In this document: positions 32,096-39,100 of the stretch, one piece after another | Layout: the number at the start of each line of letters is the position of its first letter | Position numbering within the stretch: position 1 is the first letter of the stretch | DNA from: Roseateles toxinivorans | GTDB taxonomy: Bacteria; Pseudomonadota; Gammaproteobacteria; Burkholderiales; Burkholderiaceae_C | DNA length: 64,000 bases | Assembly: GCF_004362525.1 (NCBI RefSeq) | Contig: NZ_SNXS01000001.1 | Span: forward strand, 857,510 to 921,509 | Direction of reading: 5' to 3' | The notes under the pieces: model-generated | What the model was told of the DNA's origin: nothing | The model's input: only the letters and a program-made list of their open reading frames with translations | Databases searched by the model: none | Made by a program: the position numbers and the translations under genes

Positions 32096-33480
32096 GCAGC
32101 GATTCTTTCGGTGGAGGCGGGCGCTGCCTCGATTTGTTCCTGGAGCAAGGGGGGGACTCCGGTGATGACTCCGCATTGCCTGGCTAGGCGCGTCAGCGCC
32201 GGAAGGCGGTACTGGTAGACGCTCGCGTCGCCGTCGCGCAGGCGCGCAACCGGTCTGATCTTGTCGCCATCTAGGATGACCCACTTCAATCCCCCGCCGT
32301 ATTGCGAATGGAAGCGGATGAGTCGGCGCAGCGTCCCAGGCTGGTCGCCAGGACTTGCGAGCATCGTCTGCGACAGGGTGCCAGCGCGTTGGGCCCAGGT
32401 GTTCGAGTCTTTCGATTCCCAGCGCCTCGCGGCCTTCACAAGTTCAGCAAGTGCATTGCGAACCTCGGGGATCGAAGCCACTTCTGTCGAGTTGGGGACG
32501 CGGTCCCCTGCGTTAGACACCGCGCGCCAGCAGGCGTTCATAGCAGTGGTTCCTGCGTCGGCCAAGGCGCTGAAGGAGGCCAAATGGGGCAACCAGGCGA
32601 GGTCGGTTTCCGCCTTCAATACAGTCGCGAGGTCCGCCATGAGTTCCGTCCTGTCGGTCGCTCCGGATCGGGCCAGCGCTTCAACGACTTGGAGGCGGCG
32701 CAGGGATTGCTTCTGTCCATCACCGTTGCCCCGCCTGGCAAACAGGGCACGTCGCAGGATGGCGCGTTCGTCGCCATCGAGTTGTCTGGGCTGATTGAGC
32801 AGGGTTGGGATGAAGTCGGAACTCGATGGCTTCCATTCGAGCGCGCGTGTCCAAAGGTTTTCGGGGGAGGGAGCGGGACCTCGCTGCCGCATATAAATGG
32901 CCGGACTGGTGACATGGGCGCTGACGATTTCGGCGAGTTGCAGACCCTGGGTGGCTGGCAGCCAGCCAGCGCCGGCTTCTGTCAGTCCATCAAGTGCGCG
33001 AAGTGGTGCACGGTAACCTCCGTACGCTCCGGTAAATCGATACTGCTCGTAGGATGAGGAGGCGAAGGCGAATTGGCCGGGGCGCCTGTCTTGCTCGATC
33101 CATTTTCGGATTGGCCGGATTCCCGGCAGTTGTCGGCCGCGGCCAGCTTCCTGGGTCACTTCTATTGCGCGCGCAACCCAAAGGAGTTCGAGGGGCTTGA
33201 TCCAGGGATAGAGTTCCTTGGCGATGGAGGCTTGGCCTGAGGCTTTGCCGCCGCTTCCGTACGCCTTCCATGCACTATGGCCCTCGCGAAGACACCAGCA
33301 CAGAAGAGAAATCCAGCGAGCGTCCATGGTGCGATTGGAGAGGCCAGGAGCCAGCTTTTCCGCAATGTCTTCAGCGATGGCCTGAAGGCCTAGAGGGTCG
33401 CCTCGCCGGACTGCCACCTCATCGGTGGGTGCAGTGAAGAACCAGCTTGCCTGTGTTGTATGCGGTTTCATTCCAGCCAT
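32092..33480 (-). CDS. Uncharacterised protein of the helicase/TDP1-like operon
   Basis: A 462-residue protein from ATG 33480, preceded by AGGAAAA; the frame is open upstream to 33747, but that part reads as an Arg/Cys-rich shadow. I do not recognise the family. Conspicuous segments are RTMDARWISLLCWCLREG (about 50-70), SSYEQYRFTGAYGGYRAPL (about 150-170) and a long helical C-terminus; there are no membrane segments and no nuclease or ATPase motifs. It is the first gene of the operon, coupled to the TDP1-like gene by 4 bases. It might be the sensor or target-recognition subunit. That is inference from gene order only. Confidence 0.7.
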   Translation of the reverse strand: MAGMKPHTTQASWFFTAPTDEVAVRRGDPLGLQAIAEDIAEKLAPGLSNRTMDARWISLLCWCLREGHSAWKAYGSGGKASGQASIAKELYPWIKPLELLWVARAIEVTQEAGRGRQLPGIRPIRKWIEQDRRPGQFAFASSSYEQYRFTGAYGGYRAPLRALDGLTEAGAGWLPATQGLQLAEIVSAHVTSPAIYMRQRGPAPSPENLWTRALEWKPSSSDFIPTLLNQPRQLDGDERAILRRALFARRGNGDGQKQSLRRLQVVEALARSGATDRTELMADLATVLKAETDLAWLPHLASFSALADAGTTAMNACWRAVSNAGDRVPNSTEVASIPEVRNALAELVKAARRWESKDSNTWAQRAGTLSQTMLASPGDQPGTLRRLIRFHSQYGGGLKWVILDGDKIRPVARLRDGDASVYQYRLPALTRLARQCGVITGVPPLLQEQIEAAPASTERIAA

Positions 33481-33793
33481 TTTTCCTGTACTCAATGATT
33501 TGCGGCGCAGGGACCACAAACTGCTTGCGCTTCCGCTCAGTCGCTTGATCAAGCCTGTGCAGCTCCGCCCGCAGTTGCTAGATATCGCACGCCGCCGCCT
33601 TGTCTGACCCCGCTTGACGCATGCCCAACGCCTCGGGCAACGACTCGTTGTTGAACCCGCTGTCGGACAGCATCCCCTTCTGGGCGCCCAGGTGCACCAG
33701 TATCCGCATGGCCCAAAGCCGAACGATGGGCGGGGTGTCGATGGCACTGTCAGTCAGGCAGGAATGCCGGCGACCGTCGAGCGCAAGACCATG
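33419..33793 (-). pseudogene. Gene remnant with an in-frame amber codon
   Basis: One minus-strand frame runs from 33793 to a stop at 33419 and is interrupted only by a TAG at 33578-33580. Before it the product reads LALDGRRHSCLTDSAID and VRLWAMRILVHLGAQKG; after it, RAELHRLDQATERKRK and QIIEYRKNGWNETAYN. Both halves look coding. The 5' end has no good start and a stop at 33794, and the tail overlaps the start of the next gene by 62 bases. It may be the N-terminal part of an ATPase gene that once headed the operon; that identity is a guess. Confidence 0.45.
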
Positions 33794-33935
33794 CTACGGA
33801 AGATGGCGGATGTCATGGTATTCATGGCGGCGGAATTGCAGCGGCAGGCCGGTGTCGCCACCATAAACTAGCGGGGCTGTATTCAAAGTCGTCGCTTTCG
33901 CTCATGCGCGCCAAACCAATGCAGGATTTACGATC

Positions 33936-33989
33936 ATGAAGGTAGTGGCTGGCGGCCAGACAGGAACAGATCGCGCTGCGCTGGATTAG
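33936..33989 (+). pseudogene. Fragment of a molybdenum-carrier-like (SLOG fold) gene
   Basis: A 17-codon frame, MKVVAGGQTGTDRAALD then TAG, matches the very conserved N-terminus of putative molybdenum carrier proteins (consensus like GGQTGADRAALD), which have an SLOG-type nucleotide-binding fold. The rest of the gene is gone. It marks a recombination scar between the helicase operon and the defence island. Confidence 0.5.
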
Positions 33990-34010
33990 GCCCGCAGTAC
34001 TGATTTGTGT

Positions 34011-35060
34011 TCAGATACCGCCGCCTCGTTTCTTGAGCTTCTTGACCGCGTCGGACACGAGCAACGCAGATCTCTTGGCCGCTTCATTCAGTTGGTTGGC
34101 AGTCGGGAGGCGTTCACTGGCCCAACTGACTACGCCCACCGCAGTATCCTTGGTATGACGAGCACCTGCCTGTAGCTGCTCAGGTGTTGGCATGTGCTCC
34201 TTGCTCCAGTCAGCGGCTTGACCAAGGACAGAGCCAACCTTTTCTGCCCCCGCTCCGACCCGATATCCGGCGCCTTGCATTGCCTGAATCAGTTTGCTGT
34301 TCGGCTTCGTCAATATCAACTCTATGCAGTCTGCCAGCGCCTGCTCTTCGAGTTGTGACAAAGGGCCGCTAGCCTCCAGCATGCTGCGCAGGAATACGCC
34401 AAGCTCCGTTGCGATGGTTTCGTGGTTGCAGTCTGGGTTCTGATGAAGGAAAGCCGACAGTTCCGAAGCAACTTCTTGCAGAGAGCCAGCCCTCAAGTCC
34501 GTTTCGATCAGAGAGACAGCTTGAACGACGAAGGTTCGATCCAAGCCCCAGTCATCCACCATGTGGTCAATCAACGCTTGGCGCTCACCTTCTTCGACTA
34601 CTCCATCTACCGCAGCCAACCGCAATGCAAGTGGACTGATCAGGTCAAAGATGGCAAGCCCGAGCGTATCAAGGGGCGTATTCAAGAACCTTGGAATTTC
34701 GATCACTCGAGCCCCTTTGGAGTCCCCGAGTAATCGATAGACGCCATAGCAGGCCCCGCCGGATGCCAGGGCCGCCAGCGCAACCCAGCCGATCGGCGTT
34801 GCTGCCGTACCGATCCCAATCGCCCCCAAGATGCCAGACGGCGCAAAAAAGGTTGACGCAACCAGCGTGGACTTCGCGACGGCTGCGCCAGTTGCCCCTG
34901 CCCCAAGCACATCCCACAATTCGCGAGCACGGTTCACCAACCGCAGCGATGTGTAGGCGTTCTCACCGATGGCCAGCTTGGCCTTGAATCGCAAGGGATC
35001 GGCCACGACCTGGTCAGCATCGGCGAGCGCGGATACCGCAGCTCGGCGGTACGTGCTCAT
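34011..35060 (-). CDS. TerB-like membrane-associated protein
   Basis: A 349-residue protein. Residues about 60-112 form two glycine-rich hydrophobic segments (STLVASTFFAPSGILGAIGI and IGWVALAALASGGACYGVY). Residues about 135-255 look like a TerB-type helical domain (LAAVDGVVEEGERQALIDHM, with an acidic metal-binding character). The C-terminus ends in an amphipathic repeat region and the basic tail KKLKKRGGG. TerB-like domains occur in tellurite-resistance and phage-defence proteins acting at the inner membrane. It starts in a 4-base overlap with the small membrane gene and is last in the operon headed by the RecB/UPF1 fusion. Confidence 0.65.
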   Translation of the reverse strand: MSTYRRAAVSALADADQVVADPLRFKAKLAIGENAYTSLRLVNRARELWDVLGAGATGAAVAKSTLVASTFFAPSGILGAIGIGTAATPIGWVALAALASGGACYGVYRLLGDSKGARVIEIPRFLNTPLDTLGLAIFDLISPLALRLAAVDGVVEEGERQALIDHMVDDWGLDRTFVVQAVSLIETDLRAGSLQEVASELSAFLHQNPDCNHETIATELGVFLRSMLEASGPLSQLEEQALADCIELILTKPNSKLIQAMQGAGYRVGAGAEKVGSVLGQAADWSKEHMPTPEQLQAGARHTKDTAVGVVSWASERLPTANQLNEAAKRSALLVSDAVKKLKKRGGGI

Positions 35061-35521
35061 GCCGCAGCACGGCTGAATGCCGTTGCGAAATCACGCACGC
35101 GCTCAGCAAGGTCGGGACTCTCCGTCTCCAGCTTTGCTCCCCATGTCACGCCAAGTGCCAACGCAAGCGGAGTCAGCACTGCAGACAGCGCCCCACCCAA
35201 CAAAGGCAAAGCGCCAAGCAACGCGGCGACGACCGCCGCAATGATCACAGCGAATGAGAGCAATGGGAATTTCTCGAGCATGAGCAAGACGAAGTCGATG
35301 ATCTTTCTGCCAACGCGCAGAAGATGTTCACCGACCTTGGTTGCGACCCTCAGGAGATCGGCAAGCAGTGCTTTGGCATCAGCAGACAGGTTCAGCGACT
35401 CAATTCGCTTCAGGATCTGTCGATCAGTGCGTCCCGTGCTGTTCACAAACGCTTTGAGCTCGTCGAGCCGTAGAGGGTCTGCGTCATTAATTTGGTTCTC
35501 ATCCACTGAGTAATCTCCCAT
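35057..35521 (-). CDS. Small membrane protein with two transmembrane helices
   Basis: A 154-residue protein: an acidic soluble N-terminus with a helical stretch (LKAFVNSTGRTDRQILKRIE), an amphipathic segment, then two hydrophobic helices (FPLLSFAVIIAAVVAALLGA and LGGALSAVLTPLALALGV) and a short acidic tail. I recognise no family. It lies between the RecB/UPF1 fusion (15 bases upstream, with the hairpin GGTGATTTTCACC at 35529-35541 around that gene's stop) and the TerB-like protein (4-base overlap). Two co-transcribed membrane proteins behind a nuclease-helicase resemble an effector arm, but no activity can be read from the sequence. Confidence 0.65.
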   Translation of the reverse strand: MGDYSVDENQINDADPLRLDELKAFVNSTGRTDRQILKRIESLNLSADAKALLADLLRVATKVGEHLLRVGRKIIDFVLLMLEKFPLLSFAVIIAAVVAALLGALPLLGGALSAVLTPLALALGVTWGAKLETESPDLAERVRDFATAFSRAAA

Positions 35522-35536
35522 GCAGCTTGGTGATTT

Positions 35537-38500
35537 TCACCGGTCACACAACGCGCCAACCTCGGCGACCCAACAAAGCGTATTCACCAGTGCCATCTGC
35601 TCTGGCGTCTGGCATTTGATGGCCAGCAGGGCCGGATTGGCAATGACAACCGCCATACACTTTGCTCTGGAGATAGCAACGTTCAGCCGATTTTTGCTGT
35701 ACAGGAATTCGATGTTGCGAGGCAAGTCCTGTTCGCTGGAGGTCGTCATGCTGACGATTACTAGCTCTGCCTCCTGCCCCTGGAACTTGTCGACCGTTCC
35801 GATGCGAGCACCCTCTGGCAGTGTTCGTTTCAGCAGGTTCACCTGAACGTTGTAGGGAGCCACGATCAAGATGTTCTCGGTCGTCATCGAATGAATCAGA
35901 CCGTCTTTGTCGGTATAGCTCTGCTGAAGCGCGCTGAGGTAGATCTCCCGAACCAACAAAGCTTCTTCCTCACTGCCCTGCGAACAGCCCTGGTGCAGGA
36001 TAGGCACATGCACGATGCCGGCAGATTTCAGCAACGCATGTGCTCCATCCGCCAGCACCAACTGTCGATGCGCGTTATGGGCCTCCGGCAAGAGGCGACC
36101 GTCATACACCGCATCGGAAATGAATCGACAGACGTCCGGGTGCATACGGAAACTTGTGGCAAGGAAAATGCCTCGGTCAGGCGCGATCGTGGCGGCACCA
36201 TCAAGCAAATAGTCCAAGCACGAATCGCCCGAACGCCCAGGGTGCACGCCTTGAACCGGCTGTGCGAGTTGCATCTGATCGCCCAACAAGACAATGTTGC
36301 GGGCGCATGTTCCAGCGGCAATCAGGTTTGCCAGCGCCACCTGGCCGGCCTCGTCGACAAACAGAACGTCCAGCAATTGATCTGCATCTTCATCGGCGAA
36401 CAACCAGGCCGTCCCGCCGATCAGCTGCGCACCACTGCACAGCACATCGTCGTTGCTGTATTCGTTGTGAACGCCGAGCCCGACTTCATCGAGCTCTGAG
36501 TCAGGATTGCCTTGACTGGCCTTCTTGACTGCGATTACCTCAAGCCCAAGCTCCTTGACCACTCGCACGGCACCCGCCATCAGGTGGTTGATGGCCTTGT
36601 GGCTGTTGGACATGATGCCCACTCGCTGCCCGCGCGATAGCAAGCTCGCAATCATGCGCGAGCCGGTGTAAGTTTTGCCCGATCCAGGTGGCCCTTGGAC
36701 GTAGAGGTAGGTCTCATCCATGGCGGAGGCCGCCTCAAGGCTTGCTGCCACGGTGTCCTGGCCCTCGGCTAGAACGGGTTGCCCATCTGCCCTGCCCTTC
36801 AGCTTCGGCCGTTGCCTGCGAAGCAGCTGTTTGAGCGCGACGTAGCGGTCATCGTCAGCAAGCACACTGTCCGCAAAGCGATACAACGCGTTGACCATCG
36901 TGGCATTTTCGATAGGCCCTGTAGGTCCAATGCTCAAGTGTGGCGGCAACGGATCCTTCTTTGGCCCAAGACGAAAGACTGCCCGCCCATTTGTATCAAA
37001 GGTCAACTTTCCCAATGACTGCGCTGTATCGGCTCGCGAACATGCATCGCCATGCGCCAGCTTGCTTTCCTGCTCGGGTACCAAATAGGTGTAAACGGTC
37101 GAGCGCTTGTCCGGAAACGGTGGGCAGGACGGGTCAAGGGTCAACCCACCCAGGCAATCCGCGCTCTCAATCAGTTCCTCAGCGCTCAAGTCCATGCGTG
37201 AGTACAGATCCCACCAGCCAGGTTTGTCCGCACGCCGATGAAAGTCCAGGAGCTGATACACCAACTCGCGCTGGTGGTCCTCGTCTGTCCAATCGGCAAC
37301 CTGGGTCGGCAATCCATCCACCAGCTTCTGGCGATAGGGCACGAGTCGCAACTCGGCCAATTCCGCCCTGCTCGGTTCCGCACGACCACCGGTTTCCGCC
37401 ACCGGCTCTGACGGTGCCATCGAAGTACGCCAGCTCATGCCAGCCGGACGCAGCGTGAGCAACCAGTCCCGGAGCTGCTGCGTCGATACGACGTCGTCGC
37501 GGTTGTAGTCCTCTATGTCCTGCAAGAGCTGAGGATCCTGCGTTTCCCGCCAACGTTCGTAGAACACGATGCTGGCACCAGCGTTTTGAACATCGCCCGC
37601 CCGCGCCGGTCTGTAGAAGTGCTCCACGTACTTGATGGAGTAGCTTGGCTCAGAAATTCGAATGCCTTCGCGCACGACCTTGTACAAGTCCACCAAGGCG
37701 CGTCTGCGCAGCAAGTTGTCGACTTCAACCTCGCGCGTGGCATGAAAGCTTGCCAGCCTCTTCAGCGCCGATTCTTCATAGCTGGCGTAGTGGTAGATGT
37801 GTGCACGCGGATAACGTGACAAGCGGGCCGTCACGAAATCCATGAACTGCTCCAACGCCCTCTTCTCTTGCGCACGGTCATGCGCCCAGAAGGCCTTGAA
37901 TAGCCAGTCACCTGCGTCCTGAAACCAAAGGCCGAACAGATACTCAAGCCCGCCGATTTCAAGCGGATCCCCCTCCATGTCGAAGAACATGTCTCCTGCA
38001 TCCGGTTCCGGCAAACGCGCAAAGCCACGCTCAGCCTCGGGATCAGGGGGCAAGACCAGTACCTCGCGCCGCCCAGTCAGTCGCGCGCGAAATTGCAGCG
38101 ATGCCTGAGAGCGCAAGCGCGCCAACGTATCTGGCTGCATCTGCGGCACTTTCGCCTGGTCAGGCACGACTGAAAGTTTGGCCAAAGTGTCAATGCCTTG
38201 CGCCTCAAGCTTGGCCCACTGCACCCGCGAAATGTTGGCCACCTGGCTCAGGTGATCGTCGTCCAGCCGGCGCTGCTCACAGACCTCGCGCCATGAGCAA
38301 AGATCACAGTGGCTGCATGGCAAGGGATAGGTCTTTACTTCCGCTGCGGAAAGCGCGTCCACCCTTGACTGGAATCGCGCCAACAGCGCGCGGAAGTAGT
38401 GCATGTAGTCCGCGCAGCGAAAAGACCGCTGCGTCTGATCACCGAGCACCACATGCATTGCCGCGGGCTCACTGCCTTGGGCGCGCGCAAGCAACTGGCT

Positions 38501-38965
38501 GTAGAAGGCCAACTGCACCAGGAACTTGGCTTTGGGCGACCGAGCTAGCTTGGTATCGGCCACCTCGTATCGCCATGACCCCAATGCTGATGGGTGGCCA
38601 TTCACGCGCAGCAAGAAGTCAGCATGGCCAAACAGCTGGCCATCGCGAAGAGCAGCCTGGTAGATGACGTCAGGCCCGGCCTGCATTGCAGCCAGGGTCC
38701 GCGCGACTTTCTCGTCCAGCGAGCCGCCCAGCTCAGCAACATCCACGACGGTCAGACCTTGCGCCTTCAAGGCCGCCAGATAGGCTCGCTCATGCTCGAT
38801 GCCTTTGCGGGCAATCAATTCAGCAGATTCGTCTGCCTTGACCTTGCCTGAACGCATTGCATCGTCACGCAGGCCAAGTAGGTCCAACGCGGTCAGATGC
38901 TCGCACTCAATAAAGTTGACAAGGTCTGTCGCAGAAAAGTGGATCTGGTCGGCTTGGAGTTGCAT
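35537..38965 (-). CDS. RecB-like nuclease / RNase H-like / UPF1-like helicase fusion (TM0106 type)
   Basis: A 1142-residue protein from ATG 38965 with three enzymatic parts. (1) A PD-(D/E)xK RecB-like nuclease: D116 in HADFLL, then E134 and K139 in YEVADTK, with a four-cysteine cluster C217-C220-C223-C229 that probably holds Fe-S. (2) An RNase H/DnaQ-like domain: DMEGDP (D329, E331) to YNRDDV, as in TM0106-family proteins. (3) An SF1 UPF1-like helicase: GPPGSGKT near 760, VDEAGQ near 870, DKFQGQEAE and NVAISRAK near the end. Such a protein can unwind and cut nucleic acid. It heads a three-gene operon with two membrane proteins, 135 bases after zorD. Fusions of this type are found in defence islands; the role here is inferred. 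Confidence 0.85.
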   Translation of the reverse strand: MQLQADQIHFSATDLVNFIECEHLTALDLLGLRDDAMRSGKVKADESAELIARKGIEHERAYLAALKAQGLTVVDVAELGGSLDEKVARTLAAMQAGPDVIYQAALRDGQLFGHADFLLRVNGHPSALGSWRYEVADTKLARSPKAKFLVQLAFYSQLLARAQGSEPAAMHVVLGDQTQRSFRCADYMHYFRALLARFQSRVDALSAAEVKTYPLPCSHCDLCSWREVCEQRRLDDDHLSQVANISRVQWAKLEAQGIDTLAKLSVVPDQAKVPQMQPDTLARLRSQASLQFRARLTGRREVLVLPPDPEAERGFARLPEPDAGDMFFDMEGDPLEIGGLEYLFGLWFQDAGDWLFKAFWAHDRAQEKRALEQFMDFVTARLSRYPRAHIYHYASYEESALKRLASFHATREVEVDNLLRRRALVDLYKVVREGIRISEPSYSIKYVEHFYRPARAGDVQNAGASIVFYERWRETQDPQLLQDIEDYNRDDVVSTQQLRDWLLTLRPAGMSWRTSMAPSEPVAETGGRAEPSRAELAELRLVPYRQKLVDGLPTQVADWTDEDHQRELVYQLLDFHRRADKPGWWDLYSRMDLSAEELIESADCLGGLTLDPSCPPFPDKRSTVYTYLVPEQESKLAHGDACSRADTAQSLGKLTFDTNGRAVFRLGPKKDPLPPHLSIGPTGPIENATMVNALYRFADSVLADDDRYVALKQLLRRQRPKLKGRADGQPVLAEGQDTVAASLEAASAMDETYLYVQGPPGSGKTYTGSRMIASLLSRGQRVGIMSNSHKAINHLMAGAVRVVKELGLEVIAVKKASQGNPDSELDEVGLGVHNEYSNDDVLCSGAQLIGGTAWLFADEDADQLLDVLFVDEAGQVALANLIAAGTCARNIVLLGDQMQLAQPVQGVHPGRSGDSCLDYLLDGAATIAPDRGIFLATSFRMHPDVCRFISDAVYDGRLLPEAHNAHRQLVLADGAHALLKSAGIVHVPILHQGCSQGSEEEALLVREIYLSALQQSYTDKDGLIHSMTTENILIVAPYNVQVNLLKRTLPEGARIGTVDKFQGQEAELVIVSMTTSSEQDLPRNIEFLYSKNRLNVAISRAKCMAVVIANPALLAIKCQTPEQMALVNTLCWVAEVGALCDR

Positions 38966-39100
38966 GAGGCCCTTCCGTGGTTCAGACGAGACTAACAAGT
39001 CAGTGGATCACCAGATGAGCCAGTACCCACGTAGCCCAGGAATTTGTTCTGCCCGACAGCCCTATTCGGCCTAGCAGCGATTCCCTTTTTGTCGAGCCAG

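Noticed and set aside
32096-32284. 63-residue N-terminal extension of the TDP1-like protein
   Set aside because: It is Arg/Pro-rich and lies inside the upstream gene; the ATG at 32095 gives the usual 4-base overlap.
28119-33480. DISARM system
   Set aside because: There is a helicase and a phospholipase D protein, but no DrmB-like protein and no DISARM methyltransferase in the operon.
35529-35541. GGTGATTTTCACC hairpin as a terminator
   Set aside because: The stem is only 5 bases, has no T-run and overlaps a stop codon in an operon; it is more likely chance or a coupling element.
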